Of a stretch of 64,000 bases of DNA, positions 37,488-47,523 are shown piece by piece. This stretch comes from Klebsiella indica. GTDB taxonomy: Bacteria; Pseudomonadota; Gammaproteobacteria; Enterobacterales; Enterobacteriaceae. The stretch's first letter is position 1, and every line of letters starts with the position of its first letter. The notes under the pieces were generated by a model that was not told the DNA's origin, made no database searches, and saw only the letters and a program-made list of their open reading frames with translations. The DNA is taken from positions 1 through 64,000 of the forward strand of contig NZ_VCHQ01000024.1 in NCBI RefSeq assembly GCF_005860775.1. The letters run 5' to 3'. Position numbers and translations under genes: made by a program.

Positions 37488-38867
37488 CTAATGAGTAGAG
37501 TCGGGGACTGTCATGGCTGCGGATGAGGATTTCCCATGGTTTTTCTCTGGTGACGTATCATCCATATCACGTTTGATACCAATTCTGAAGATTGCTGCAA
37601 GCATGATCGCTCCGACAATGGCGATACCACCTAACAGATAAAGTCCTGCTATATTCGACTCAAACACACCTTCAGCCCACACACGGATATTCGGTGCAAC
37701 AAATCCACCGAGGTTTCCAATTGAATTTATCAACGCAATGCCGGAAGCTGCTGCTGCACCTCCGAGATAACTGGTCGGGAACGTCCAGTAAATTGGTTGT
37801 ACTGCGAGTAAACCAGCACAGCCAATGCATAATGCGATAAACGCCCATATAGGTGTTCCGGCCAGTGCGCCAGACATGGCAACTCCCAGTCCGCCGAATA
37901 ATAGAGTGATGGTGCTGATCCAGCGCCGCTCTTTCAGTTTTGTCGAAAGATTGGGGATATACCATGCGGCAAAAAGAGCGCATAGCCATGGGATACCCGA
38001 TAAGGCGCCAACGATAAAGCCGACTCCATGTCCTGACAGCGCTGCTATCTGAGAAGGCAGGAAAAAAGCAATACCGTATGAGCCAACCTGAATGGTAAAA
38101 CAAATCAGGCACAGATAGAGTACTTTGGGGTCGCATAGTGCTTTTAATATTCCTTGTGGGCCATGGCTAACTTTTGCACGTTCTTCTGTATCCATAACAG
38201 CACTGAGTGCCTTTTTCTCTTCTGGTGTCAGAAATGTACATCGTTTATCTGAGGGTTTATTATCAAGGTAGAAAAAAGCGACTATGCCTACCAGTGCAGC
38301 CAATAAGCCTTCAACCATGAACATTAATTGCCAGTTATGTAATCCCCACAAATCATGAATAGTTAATAATCCACCGGAAATTGGCCCTCCAAGAATGAAA
38401 GCAATTGGTGGTCCGAACCAAAAATACCCAGAAACCTTCGCTCGAATATTGAGTGGGAACCAGAATGTCAGGTATAGCATAACGCCAGGCATAAAACCTG
38501 CTTCGGATGCCCCGAGAAGAAAACGTAAGATAATAAACGTTTTTTCATCATGGGCAAACATCATTGCTGCAGAAATAATTCCCCATGTTACCATTATTCG
38601 TGAAAGCCATAGACGTGCTCCTGTTTTATATAAAAAAATATTACTGGGAACTTCAAAAATAGCATAGCCGATAAAAAAAACGCCAGCACCAAACGCATAT
38701 GCTGCATTACTTAAGCCAGTATCGACTTGGAAGGCATCTTTGGCAAAACCGATGTTGGCTCGATCCAGATAAGCCATAACATACATAAGTGCTAAAAACG
38801 GCAGTAGTCGAATAATAGACTTTCGCACTGCCGAATTAACAATTTTTTCATTGTCACTTTGGCTCAT
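37488..38867 (-). CDS. MFS sugar-acid transporter (anion:cation symporter family)
   Basis: This 459-residue, 12-helix carrier of the ACS family (like rhamnonate, galactonate or tartrate permeases) has MAYLDRANIGFAKDAF in helix 1 and FLLGASEAGFMPGVMLYLTFWF in the middle of the first half. It is not LgoT (YjjL), whose sequence I recall differently. It sits next to an L-fuconate dehydratase on the same strand and likely imports that substrate. The ATG at 38867 is preceded by GGA; a TTG four codons earlier is less likely. The region is visibly AT-richer than its neighbours. Confidence 0.87.
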   Translation of the reverse strand: MSQSDNEKIVNSAVRKSIIRLLPFLALMYVMAYLDRANIGFAKDAFQVDTGLSNAAYAFGAGVFFIGYAIFEVPSNIFLYKTGARLWLSRIMVTWGIISAAMMFAHDEKTFIILRFLLGASEAGFMPGVMLYLTFWFPLNIRAKVSGYFWFGPPIAFILGGPISGGLLTIHDLWGLHNWQLMFMVEGLLAALVGIVAFFYLDNKPSDKRCTFLTPEEKKALSAVMDTEERAKVSHGPQGILKALCDPKVLYLCLICFTIQVGSYGIAFFLPSQIAALSGHGVGFIVGALSGIPWLCALFAAWYIPNLSTKLKERRWISTITLLFGGLGVAMSGALAGTPIWAFIALCIGCAGLLAVQPIYWTFPTSYLGGAAAASGIALINSIGNLGGFVAPNIRVWAEGVFESNIAGLYLLGGIAIVGAIMLAAIFRIGIKRDMDDTSPEKNHGKSSSAAMTVPDSTH

Positions 38868-39027
38868 GATTTTTTCCAATAAAAATGTTCAAAATTGTAT
38901 TATGGTTTCCATATGGATAATATATAGTTATATTTCCTAATGGATGTGAAAATAGCGAATTATTTACCTGTAAATACAGTTTTTGAAAAAATTCAGATGT
39001 TATAATTAACGCTTGATTGTACATCTC

Positions 39028-40338
39028 TTATCCAAGAGCCCATTCTTGCCCATCTGGCCATGAATAGCGTTGTAATGATTCTGCTTTCATTTTTACGCCA
39101 TATCCGGGTTGCAACAGAGGGTAATAACGCCCACGTTTAATAACTAATGGTTCGACAAAATTTTCATGTAAGTGATCCACATATTCTAACACTCTGTTCT
39201 CCAGTGATGCAGAAACCGCGATATAGTCGAATAGCACAATGTTTAATGAGTATTGGCACAGGCCTACACCACCGCCATGAGGACAAACGGGAACACCAAA
39301 TTTTGCTGCCATCAATACTACAGCGAGGACTTCATTCAGTCCGCCAAGGCGGGCAGGGTCAAGTTGACAAAAATCCATTGCACCAGTCTGGAAGAACTGC
39401 TTAAACATAACCCGGTTATGTGCATGTTCACCCGTGGCAATGCCAATATTGCCGATTCGGGCTTTAATTGCCGCGTGCCCCAGGATATCGTCGGGACTTG
39501 TCGGTTCTTCAATCCACAGCGGATCGAATTTCGCCAGTTTACGCATAGCATCAATAGCTTGATCAACTCCCCAGGTTTGGTTCGCATCCATCATCAGATG
39601 ACGCTCCCAGCCTAATTCTTCGCGTAGGATCGTTGCCCGACGAATGTCTTGCTCAAGGTCTGCGCCCACTTTTTGTTTTAGGTGGGTCCAGCCGTCTTCA
39701 ACAGCTTGCCGCGCGAGTTGGCGCATTTTTTCTTCGGAATAACCAAGCCAGCCAGCGGCGGTGGTATAGCCAGGGAAACCAGTTTCAAACATTTCCCTTT
39801 CGCGCTGAGCCTTACCTTTTTCTACTTTACGCAATAGTGCTATTGCTTCTTCAGGTGTGAGCACATCGGAGATGTACGTAAAATCGATACAACGCACAAG
39901 CTCTTCTGGTGACATATCAACAAGCATTTTCCAGACGGTTTTATTCTGCGAGCGTCCCCAAAGATCCCATAAGGCATTAATAATTGCCGCAGTAGCGAGA
40001 TGAATAACGCCTTTTTCCGGTCCAACCCAGCGTAGCTGGCAATCGCCAGAAACCAGTTCATGCCAGAATAGACCAAAGTTAGCAGTAATGTCTTCTAGCG
40101 TACGACCAATAACAAATAACTCTGCTAAAGATTTTACCGCGCTAACGCACAAATCATTTCCACGACCAATTGTGAATGTTAGTCCATAACCTTTTAGCTC
40201 TTCTGAGTGGTCAGTTATTAATGTGACATAAGTTGCAGAATAATCTGATATTGCATTCATTGCATCAGAACCATCCAGATTTTTGGATGTTGGAAATCGA
40301 ATATCTTTTACACATATGTCTTTGATTGTAATAGTCAT
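39028..40338 (-). CDS. L-fuconate dehydratase (enolase superfamily)
   Basis: This 436-residue enzyme removes water from L-fuconate to give 2-keto-3-deoxy-L-fuconate. It opens with DIRFPTSKNLDGSDAMN and has FTIGRGND. Its catalytic residues line up with those I recall for Xanthomonas FucD, with a constant shift of 3. They are Lys221-x-Lys223 (HLKQKVGAD), metal ligands Asp251 (MDANQTW), Glu277 and Glu304 (TGEH), and His354 (PHGGG). Such enzymes also accept L-galactonate. AGGAGTAAAT precedes the ATG. No aldolase or dehydrogenase for the product is adjacent. It is part of the locus with the MFS carrier and lgoRD. Confidence 0.88.
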   Translation of the reverse strand: MTITIKDICVKDIRFPTSKNLDGSDAMNAISDYSATYVTLITDHSEELKGYGLTFTIGRGNDLCVSAVKSLAELFVIGRTLEDITANFGLFWHELVSGDCQLRWVGPEKGVIHLATAAIINALWDLWGRSQNKTVWKMLVDMSPEELVRCIDFTYISDVLTPEEAIALLRKVEKGKAQREREMFETGFPGYTTAAGWLGYSEEKMRQLARQAVEDGWTHLKQKVGADLEQDIRRATILREELGWERHLMMDANQTWGVDQAIDAMRKLAKFDPLWIEEPTSPDDILGHAAIKARIGNIGIATGEHAHNRVMFKQFFQTGAMDFCQLDPARLGGLNEVLAVVLMAAKFGVPVCPHGGGVGLCQYSLNIVLFDYIAVSASLENRVLEYVDHLHENFVEPLVIKRGRYYPLLQPGYGVKMKAESLQRYSWPDGQEWALG

Positions 40339-40478
40339 ATTTACTCCTGTGTCGATGCTTTTTTACTAATTATGATTGTAAAAAGATAGCTTTTAAAAAC
40401 ATCCTCAGTGTAAGGGTGGGTAAATAGAACAGTATGAGTTGATAATAATATTGTGGATTATTTTGCAATTTTATGTTT

Positions 40479-41399
40479 TTAATCTGTTTTTAATCCATGA
40501 GCGCCCTGTCTGATTGAGCGAATCATTGATTGTTTAGCGCTTTCCAGGTGAGCACGAAGTGCGAGGACCGCGTCCAGATCGCTGCGGCAGATGAGCGCGC
40601 TCAGGATGGTCATATGTTCATCGATGGCGATGATATTGCGCTGTTTAAGGTCGCTCTCATCCCACTGATAGTGAAAGTGGAAAATAACAGAAATAATCTC
40701 AAGCGATTGATTAAAAAATATATTATCAGCCGCTGACAGCAGCAGTGAGTGAAAATCGCGATCGAGCTGGGAAAACATGCGAAAGCTGTCGCCGATGCGG
40801 TCCCGCAGGGCACGATGGCGTTCAAGCAGAGTTTTTGCCTGCAGCCAGCGGGCGTCGTTGTCCGGCAGGTTGAGGAAGTGCTGAAGCGCATGGGTTTCCA
40901 GCATTTCCCGCAGTTCGAACAGTTGTTCCGCCCAGGATAACTCAAACTTCTTCATATTCCACTGGCCGCGCTTTTCGCTTTCAATCAGGTTGTAGCGGCT
41001 GAATTTCAACAAAAACTCTCTGACCACCACCGGGCTGACGCCCGCAGCGCGCGCCAGCTGTAGCTCGGAAAACATTTCTCCGGGGCGCAACTGACGTTGG
41101 TTAATCATGGTGAAAAACGCTTGTTCAAAGAGGCGATTCTGCTCGGCCAGCGTGGCGCTTGAACCATCGAAGCCGTCACGAACCTCCGGTTGGCGGAGGA
41201 TCTTGTAATCCTGATTGACCTGATGCAGTACGCCGCGCTCGCATAAGTGGCTAAGGATATGGCGCACGGTGGTGCGGCTGATATTGTACATCTCGGCGAG
41301 CGCGCTTTGTGAGGGCAACGGCGACGGGAGAAAGCCGCGCGCCATATCGCTAATGACCTGGTTAATCACGTTGTGACGAAGGTTTTGTGAGCGGCTCAT
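40479..41399 (-). CDS. lgoR: GntR-family regulator LgoR (YjjM)
   Basis: This 306-residue regulator has a wHTH start (SALAEMYNISRTTVRHIL). An unusual second GntR-like helix-turn-helix (FSELQLARAAGVSPVVVREF, about residues 108-127) precedes a FadR-type effector domain (FCD). It lies divergent from lgoD, as in E. coli where YjjM is the L-galactonate regulator. AGGAAAACCATT precedes the ATG. It probably also controls the dehydratase and MFS genes, which follow on its own strand. Confidence 0.87.
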   Translation of the reverse strand: MSRSQNLRHNVINQVISDMARGFLPSPLPSQSALAEMYNISRTTVRHILSHLCERGVLHQVNQDYKILRQPEVRDGFDGSSATLAEQNRLFEQAFFTMINQRQLRPGEMFSELQLARAAGVSPVVVREFLLKFSRYNLIESEKRGQWNMKKFELSWAEQLFELREMLETHALQHFLNLPDNDARWLQAKTLLERHRALRDRIGDSFRMFSQLDRDFHSLLLSAADNIFFNQSLEIISVIFHFHYQWDESDLKQRNIIAIDEHMTILSALICRSDLDAVLALRAHLESAKQSMIRSIRQGAHGLKTD

Positions 41400-41538
41400 A
41401 ATGGTTTTCCTGTTTTTTCGCTATTAAAGCCGGATTTAAAACAGTTTTGTGCGCGAGATTTCACAATTTTCACAATGACTTTATCCTCGATTCTATTTTT
41501 CATCGATATCTAAGCCAACAAAAACGGAGGCAGTAATT

Positions 41539-42561
41539 ATGACGTCGATGAATACATTAGTGTGTCAGGAACCAAAAAAATTTCACTGGGAAAAACGCCA
41601 GATTCCCATTCCAGGTGATGATGAGGTTCTTATTAAAGTAAAAACGGTGGGGATTTGTGGGACGGATATTCATGCATGGGGTGGCAATCAACCTTTTTTT
41701 AGCTATCCACGCGTTCTCGGTCATGAAATATGTGGTGAGATAATTGGTCTCGGTAAAAATATTCTTAATCTGAAAAGTGGCCTCCAGGTTGCCGTTATTC
41801 CCTACGTCGCCTGTTGTCAGTGCCCGGCCTGTCTGAGCGGTCGGACAAACTGTTGTGAGAAAATCTCCGTGATCGGCGTCCATCGGGACGGCGGGTTTAG
41901 TGAATACCTCTGCGTCCCGGTCAAAAATCTGCTGGTGGTGGATGATGTCGATCCTGAAGCTGTGGCACTGATTGAACCCTTTGCCATTAGCGCTCACGCA
42001 GTGCGTCGTGCGGCTATCCAGCCGGGAGATCAGGTGCTGGTGGTTGGTGCGGGTCCCATCGGCCTTGGGGCGGCGGCTATTGCCAAAGCGGACGGAGCGC
42101 ACGTAGTGGTGGCGGATACCAGTCCGGCGCGGCGCGATCATGTGGCTCAGCACCTTTGTCTGGCAACCCTCGATCCTACCGATCGGCTGTTCACCGAGCA
42201 ACTGCGCACAACGTTTGGCGGTTCTTTGGCGCAGAAGGTCATTGACGCAACTGGAAACCAACATGCGATGAACAACACGGTCAATTTAATTCGCCACGGC
42301 GGCAGTATCACTTTTGTTGGCCTGTTTAAAGGTGATCTGACGTTCTCGGACCCGGAGTTCCATAAGAAAGAGACGACCATGATGGGGAGCCGTAATGCGA
42401 CGGAAGAAGATTTTGTGAAAGTCGGACGACTGATGGCCGAGGGGAAAGTGACTGCCAGGATGATGCTGACCCACCGTTACGATTTCAGGTTGCTGGCGGA
42501 AATTTACGAAAGTGAAGTGATTAACAATCGCCAGCTCATCAAAGGCGTCATTCATTTTTAG
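41539..42561 (+). CDS. lgoD: L-galactonate 5-dehydrogenase LgoD (YjjN)
   Basis: This 340-residue zinc-dependent medium-chain dehydrogenase oxidises L-galactonate to D-tagaturonate with NAD. The catalytic zinc ligand lies in [12 protein letters not shown] and the GHE motif in VLGHEICGE. The structural zinc cysteines are in [15 protein letters not shown], and the nucleotide loop is [17 protein letters not shown] precedes the ATG. It is divergent from lgoR and followed after 11 bp by a UxaB paralogue that should use its product. Confidence 0.89.
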   Translation: MTSMNTLVCQEPKKFHWEKRQIPIPGDDEVLIKVKTVGICGTDIHAWGGNQPFFSYPRVLGHEICGEIIGLGKNILNLKSGLQVAVIPYVACCQCPACLSGRTNCCEKISVIGVHRDGGFSEYLCVPVKNLLVVDDVDPEAVALIEPFAISAHAVRRAAIQPGDQVLVVGAGPIGLGAAAIAKADGAHVVVADTSPARRDHVAQHLCLATLDPTDRLFTEQLRTTFGGSLAQKVIDATGNQHAMNNTVNLIRHGGSITFVGLFKGDLTFSDPEFHKKETTMMGSRNATEEDFVKVGRLMAEGKVTARMMLTHRYDFRLLAEIYESEVINNRQLIKGVIHF

Positions 42562-42572
42562 CAGGAAAGGCT

Positions 42573-44018
42573 ATGAAATCGTTAAACAGAAAAGATTTTC
42601 CCGGACCTCAGTACCCGACGCGTGTGATTCAGTTCGGTGAGGGTAACTTCTTGCGGGCATTTATTGACTGGCAACTGGATCTGTTGAATGAGAAAACCGA
42701 TCTGGCTGCCGGGGTGACCATTGTTCGGCCGATTAACAGTAAGTTCCCGCCATCGTTAAATACCCAGGACGGGCTTTACACCACGGTGATTCGCGGGCTG
42801 AATGAGTGTGGCGAGGCAGTGAGCGAGGCGCGGATTATTCGCTCTGTTAATAATGAGATCAATCCATGGCAGGATTTTGCCGGTTATCTGGCGCTGGCCC
42901 GTAACCCGGATATTGAGTTCGTGTTTTCGAATACCACGGAAGCGGGCATCAGCTATCATGCCGGGGACCGACCTGACGCCAGGCCGCCAGTAAGCTTCCC
43001 GGCTAAGCTGGTACAACTGCTTTTCGAACGGTTCCGATATTTCAATGGCGCAGTGGATAAAGGCTGGACACTTATCCCGTGCGAGCTGATCGACTATAAC
43101 GGCGAATCACTGAAAGCACTGGTGTTGCGCTATGCCGAAGAGTGGCGGTTGCCCGCGGCTTTTCGCGACTGGGTTGAAATCGCCAATACGTTTTGTTCGA
43201 CGCTGGTTGACCGCATCGTGACTGGCTATCCGCGCGATGAAGTGGAAAAGCTGGAGACGGAACTGGGTTACCATGATGCTTTCCTGGATACCGCCGAATA
43301 CTATTGGTTATTCGTAATCCAGGGGGCGCAGGCGCTGGCGGAGACGCTGCGGCTAGATCGCTACCCGCTCAATATCCGTATTGTAGAGGATATCCGGCCC
43401 TATAAAGAGCGCAAGGTTGCCATTCTTAATGGCGCGCATACCGCGATGGTGCCGGTGGCGTGGCTGTGCGGTGTGGATACCGTTGGTGAAGCGATGAATG
43501 ATAAAGCCATTCGCCATTATGTGCAGCAAACCATCGGCGAGGAGATTATTCCGGCGCTGGATTTGCCGGCCGATGAGTTACGCCAGTTTGCCGATGCCGT
43601 GACCGGGCGTTTCCTTAATCCCTGGATTCGCCATCAGTTGTCCTCCATCGCCCTGAACGGCATGACCAAGTTTCGCACCCGGATCCTGCCGCAACTGCTG
43701 GCGAATATCCGCCGGCATGGCGTTATTCCGCCGCGGTTAACGTTCGCTCTGGCGGCGCTCATCGCCTTCTATCGCGGTCAGCGCGACGGGCAGGCGTATC
43801 CATTACAGGATGATGAAGTCTGGTTAACCCGTTTTTCCGAAGGGTGGGCGCAAGTGTCGCGTGGCCGCCCGCTGCATGAACTGGTCACTGAAGTCCTGCA
43901 GGATAACGCGCACTGGGGGGAAGATCTCACGGCAATTCCGGGCCTTGCTGAACAGGTCACGCGGTATCTGGAAGTGATGTTGAGCGCGGGAATGCGAGAG
44001 GCCCTGAGGCGGCTGTAG
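42573..44018 (+). CDS. UxaB-like tagaturonate reductase
   Basis: This 481-residue enzyme of the mannitol dehydrogenase family is close to E. coli UxaB (altronate oxidoreductase). The N-terminal [19 protein letters not shown] and the central [21 protein letters not shown] segment (here [17 protein letters not shown]) are family marks. It would reduce D-tagaturonate to D-altronate. Its place 11 bp after lgoD suggests a dedicated copy that removes the LgoD product, besides any housekeeping uxaB. E. coli lacks a copy at this spot. AGGAAAGGCT precedes the ATG. Confidence 0.88.
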   Translation: MKSLNRKDFPGPQYPTRVIQFGEGNFLRAFIDWQLDLLNEKTDLAAGVTIVRPINSKFPPSLNTQDGLYTTVIRGLNECGEAVSEARIIRSVNNEINPWQDFAGYLALARNPDIEFVFSNTTEAGISYHAGDRPDARPPVSFPAKLVQLLFERFRYFNGAVDKGWTLIPCELIDYNGESLKALVLRYAEEWRLPAAFRDWVEIANTFCSTLVDRIVTGYPRDEVEKLETELGYHDAFLDTAEYYWLFVIQGAQALAETLRLDRYPLNIRIVEDIRPYKERKVAILNGAHTAMVPVAWLCGVDTVGEAMNDKAIRHYVQQTIGEEIIPALDLPADELRQFADAVTGRFLNPWIRHQLSSIALNGMTKFRTRILPQLLANIRRHGVIPPRLTFALAALIAFYRGQRDGQAYPLQDDEVWLTRFSEGWAQVSRGRPLHELVTEVLQDNAHWGEDLTAIPGLAEQVTRYLEVMLSAGMREALRRL

Positions 44019-44160
44019 TGGGGTTGTTGTGCGGCGTCCGCGGATTTGGGCGCCGTTTTTTTGTGCTCTGAACCGCAAAAATGAATTAAGCGCCAACGGT
44101 TGGCGGATTTCCCGCATCATAAGCACCACTCCCATTATAACCGCCAGTTCCTGTTGGTTG

Positions 44161-44358
44161 ATGTCTATCGCTCAAAAACTCAAGCAGGAAGGTCGACAAG
44201 AAGGTCGGCAAGAGGGGAGGCAGGAAGGCCGGCAGGAAGGGAGCAGGCGGGAAGCGCTGCGTATTGCCGATAGTATGCTGAAGAACGGTTTAGATACCGA
44301 GACGATACAGCGGATTACCGGACTGTCGGCGGATGAGTTAAAGCCGCTGCATGGCTGA
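44161..44358 (+). pseudogene. C-terminal remnant of an Rpn-family (PD-(D/E)XK) transposase-like gene
   Basis: This frame encodes only the tail of a YhgA/Rpn-type recombination nuclease. It has SIAQKLKQEGRQEGRQ, about four tandem EGRQ units (12-bp DNA repeats at about 44188-44245), then ALRIADSMLKNGLDTETIQRITGLSADEL. The nuclease domain is missing. Upstream sequence shows similar-looking but out-of-frame codons up to the uxaB-like gene. It is a decayed gene between lgoD-uxaB and opgB. Confidence 0.75.
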
Positions 44359-44378
44359 TTTCCGGCCTTAGTCACCAC

Positions 44379-44415
44379 GACCCGGCACAGAAAGTCGCCG
44401 GGCGGGTTTATTTTA
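44379..44415 (+). terminator. terminator between the Rpn remnant and opgB
   Basis: CCCGGC and GCCGGG with a 10-nt loop are followed by CGGGTTTATTTTATCC. It lies between convergent units and may serve the plus strand. Confidence 0.5.
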
Positions 44416-46704
44416 TCCTTCGCGTTTTACCACTTTGATCTCAACCATACCGATACCGAGCTGGCGTGGGGAATGACCGAGAATATTGCCCTCGTTGGTT
44501 GACTGCGGATCTGGCGGCGTAATGGTCAAGGTATTGCTGCGTGACGGATTATCAAAATGCAGGGTGGTGGTGGTGACGGTGTTAGCCAGCGTGAGCGTTT
44601 GCTCGCTGTCGCCAACGCGTACGGGAATTGGCTTATTGGCATTCGGACCATAGGCTTTGGCGGTAATCACCAGATCGAATTTCTCCGGCAGCGGCGCTTT
44701 ATATTCTATCTTCACGTCACCGCCAAGCTGCGCGTTGGACCAGCGCCCCCATGATTCCGGGCGGGAAATGCCGCTGAATTGTTTCACTTCCTCCGGCGCG
44801 CCGGCAACGTTAAAAATGAAACTGTCGGCTTTATAACGAATATCGTTATCGACAATCTTCAGGGTATTAACATTGCTCTTATAGCGCCCCATGTCGATAA
44901 GGGTATCGTTGAACGCCGTCTTGCCCTGCCATTGCGCTTTGTCGACACGCTGGACGTGCTGTTCGCCGCCCAACTGTCCCTGCGATACGCACCAGTCCGT
45001 AGAGAGCGCCAGCGCCGGCGACCATAGCTGGCCCATCTTGTAGCAGCGATCGATCCAGACGAAGTTGTCGCGCGGGGCAAAATCAGCCAACTGAAAGCGC
45101 AATGGCGCAGAGTATTCGCTTTCCGGCAGCGGTTCAACGCGCTTACTGGAGATACGCAGCAGTAACGGCAGGCGGAAATGGCTGCCGGAAAATGAAACCA
45201 TGTTCTTCTGCGCATCGATGGTGAAATTCTTCATCTCTTTAGGGAAGTTCCACAGCCGGATGATATCTGGTTTCCATGCCAGCACTTTTTCTTTCATGTT
45301 CAGGAAAATAGCGGAAAGCGACTCGCCGGAAAGGCTGCTGCGGCCAAGGCCAATAAAGTTATCGCCGCCGAGGATATCAAGCACCGTTGCGCCGTTGTCC
45401 ATCGTATTACGCTTGACCGTCAGGATATCCTGCTGCGGTTGATCGCCGCGCAGGACGAAAAAAAGATCCCGGCGATCCTGTTTGTTCAGATAATCCCACG
45501 CGGTGTTTTTCATCGCCAGGTGATCGGAAGATACGACGATGACCGTGTTTTTGAACCAGGGCGAGGCTTTTATCTTGTTAATCAGCGCGGCAATATGCTC
45601 CTGACTACAGGAAACGGCGCTGAAGGAAAGGTTCTTTTTACCATCGATTTCGTAGCTTTTTCGCTGGCAACTGCGGGAGATAAAACCATCCGGATGATGG
45701 GTATCGACCGTCAGCGCGAACAGCGAGAAGCGTTTTCCCGATTGTGAAAGGGCGACGAATTTTTTCCAGGTCTCATCAAGAACGGTGTCATCATAGAAAC
45801 CCCAGTCGTTACGGTAAGTGGGATCGGCGACCGTTGCTTTGAGCTCTTCCGCACCGTACAGATGATCGAAGCCGTGAGATTTGAGGAAGACATCTTTGCC
45901 GGCGAAGCGCAGGTTAGCCCCCTGGACGAAGTAGTTTTCGTAGCCGGAGTTTTTCAGGATATCGCCCAGACAGATATTTTGCGGGAAAAAGCTGGAGACC
46001 GAGGCCGATGCATTGCCTTCAAACGGCGCAAACAGCGGGATCCCGCACTGGGAGGCGACCATCCCGGCAATGGTGTAGTCGGTACCCGGTAGCTGGGCGG
46101 TATTGCTGAAATCCAGACCCTCGTTTTTCAGTTTTCCGAGTTCGGGAGTCAGCTTCGGGAACGCGTCGTTGTCAAAATAAGTCCGTTCAAGGCTTTCCCC
46201 ATAGATATACACCAGGTTCAGCTTCGGATGTGCAATGCTCTTTGACGGTTCTTTATAGTAAGCCACAAAATCGGGATCGCCATCGCGTGACTGGGATTTG
46301 ACCAGTTCGCTAATCTGGCGAAAGGCGGGGCTGGCATCGACTGAAGCCATCGCCAGAACCAGTGCGGCAAGGCTGTAGCCAAAATGATGAGGATGATGCT
46401 GACGACGGCGCAGCACCCAGCCGAGCGCAGCAAACACCGCAACCAGCGCGATCACCAGCCCAATACCTGGCAAAATATATTTGCTCACGCCTGCGCCCGT
46501 CAGGCTGTTGGTCAATGTATAGAGTACTGCATCGTTGATACCGTCGCCGGTGAAGTAATCGCTGGCGTAAAGGGTAATATTCAGAATAACGAACAGGCCC
46601 AGTACGGTGAGCGTGACGGCGAACCACCAGGTATTACGACCTGCTTTTAATGCGTAAATCATCACCGAGGCAAGAAACAGGGCGATAGATAACAACTCAG
46701 ACAC
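44413..46704 (-). CDS. opgB: phosphoglycerol transferase I OpgB (MdoB)
   Basis: This 763-residue inner-membrane enzyme transfers phosphoglycerol from phosphatidylglycerol to osmoregulated periplasmic glucans. About three or four helices occupy the first ~130 residues. A periplasmic alkaline-phosphatase/sulfatase-type domain follows, with the nucleophile region [17 protein letters not shown] and metal-binding DTHHPDGF. A beta-rich C-terminal part closes it. The length equals E. coli OpgB. It is a stand-alone gene upstream of which yjjA is co-directional. Confidence 0.94.
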   Translation of the reverse strand: MSELLSIALFLASVMIYALKAGRNTWWFAVTLTVLGLFVILNITLYASDYFTGDGINDAVLYTLTNSLTGAGVSKYILPGIGLVIALVAVFAALGWVLRRRQHHPHHFGYSLAALVLAMASVDASPAFRQISELVKSQSRDGDPDFVAYYKEPSKSIAHPKLNLVYIYGESLERTYFDNDAFPKLTPELGKLKNEGLDFSNTAQLPGTDYTIAGMVASQCGIPLFAPFEGNASASVSSFFPQNICLGDILKNSGYENYFVQGANLRFAGKDVFLKSHGFDHLYGAEELKATVADPTYRNDWGFYDDTVLDETWKKFVALSQSGKRFSLFALTVDTHHPDGFISRSCQRKSYEIDGKKNLSFSAVSCSQEHIAALINKIKASPWFKNTVIVVSSDHLAMKNTAWDYLNKQDRRDLFFVLRGDQPQQDILTVKRNTMDNGATVLDILGGDNFIGLGRSSLSGESLSAIFLNMKEKVLAWKPDIIRLWNFPKEMKNFTIDAQKNMVSFSGSHFRLPLLLRISSKRVEPLPESEYSAPLRFQLADFAPRDNFVWIDRCYKMGQLWSPALALSTDWCVSQGQLGGEQHVQRVDKAQWQGKTAFNDTLIDMGRYKSNVNTLKIVDNDIRYKADSFIFNVAGAPEEVKQFSGISRPESWGRWSNAQLGGDVKIEYKAPLPEKFDLVITAKAYGPNANKPIPVRVGDSEQTLTLANTVTTTTLHFDNPSRSNTLTITPPDPQSTNEGNILGHSPRQLGIGMVEIKVVKREG

Positions 46705-46963
46705 AGCTCATCCTCATTCATGCCAGCTGTCGGCTGGCCGGGGCAGATCATTTTCCACACTACACTGTAATTGCCGCTTCATATTGCTGCAATTATAGGG
46801 TCATGAAATTGTGCTTTGGTTCAGAATTGGTTTAGAAAACGCCGTTTTTGATCTGCTTCACATCGTGCCCGGAGGGGGCTCAAACTGACATCTGTGCAAC
46901 AAATTGCCATGACGGCCGCGCTGGCGGAGCTAAGTCGCCAAACGCGGCATGATAAGGAAGGGA

Positions 46964-47458
46964 TCAGGAGAGGAAGTTAACGCCCTGTTTTAAGACCAGA
47001 TCGCAGGCTTTAGTTTTCACTTTTTCCGCCAGTGGGCTGCTGCCAAGGCTATTCAGATTCAACTGCTGGCCGTCTTTGCTACTTAATAGCCCCTGAAGGC
47101 CCTCAAGGTAGTTGGTGTCCTCTTTTTGCTTCTCCTCAGTGTTGAGGCCCAGTTTATCCAGAACCTGATTTTTGATGTTTTCGCCATTAGTTACCGATGC
47201 CAGCTTCTGTTTCGCACAATAGGACATAATCCCGGCGGCATTATTCATGCTGCTGGAAGTCAACGACTGGCTTCCGCCGTTTAGTAAGCCGGTGAGCGAG
47301 GAGAGGGATATACCGCTGCTTTGCTGGCTATCGCTCTGGGCGCTGAGCTGGTTAGCGGCGCTGGAAAGAGAATCCTGCCAGGAGCTGGCGTGGGCGCCGA
47401 AAGTCAGTAAAGCGGCTGACACCATCGCCGTGCGGAACAACATTTTTGTAGATTTCAT
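46964..47458 (-). CDS. yjjA: YjjA periplasmic protein (DUF2501)
   Basis: This 164-residue exported protein has a signal peptide MKSTKMLFRTAMVSAALLTF with likely cleavage after GAHA. The mature part is Ser/Gln/Leu-rich with a low-complexity stretch and two cysteines (SYCAKQK, KACDLV). The ATG at 47458 has GAAGAG 7 nt upstream; one two codons earlier is an alternative. It is of E. coli YjjA length. It lies 65 bp after dnaC on the same strand. Function is unknown. Confidence 0.9.
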   Translation of the reverse strand: MKSTKMLFRTAMVSAALLTFGAHASSWQDSLSSAANQLSAQSDSQQSSGISLSSLTGLLNGGSQSLTSSSMNNAAGIMSYCAKQKLASVTNGENIKNQVLDKLGLNTEEKQKEDTNYLEGLQGLLSSKDGQQLNLNSLGSSPLAEKVKTKACDLVLKQGVNFLS

Positions 47459-47523
47459 AGACATACTCTTCGCCGTGATTTAACGATCGTGTAATTATAG
47501 CGCTGGCAGGGTTCAGAAATATC

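Noticed and set aside
41440-41475. A possible CRP site upstream of lgoD (TGTGCGCGAGATTTCACA)
   Set aside because: The half-site spacing is 2 bp too long for CRP and only one half is good.
44029-44160. The upstream part of the frame that contains the Rpn tail
   Set aside because: The residues before position 44161 do not resemble Rpn proteins in this frame, so only the tail was kept as a remnant.
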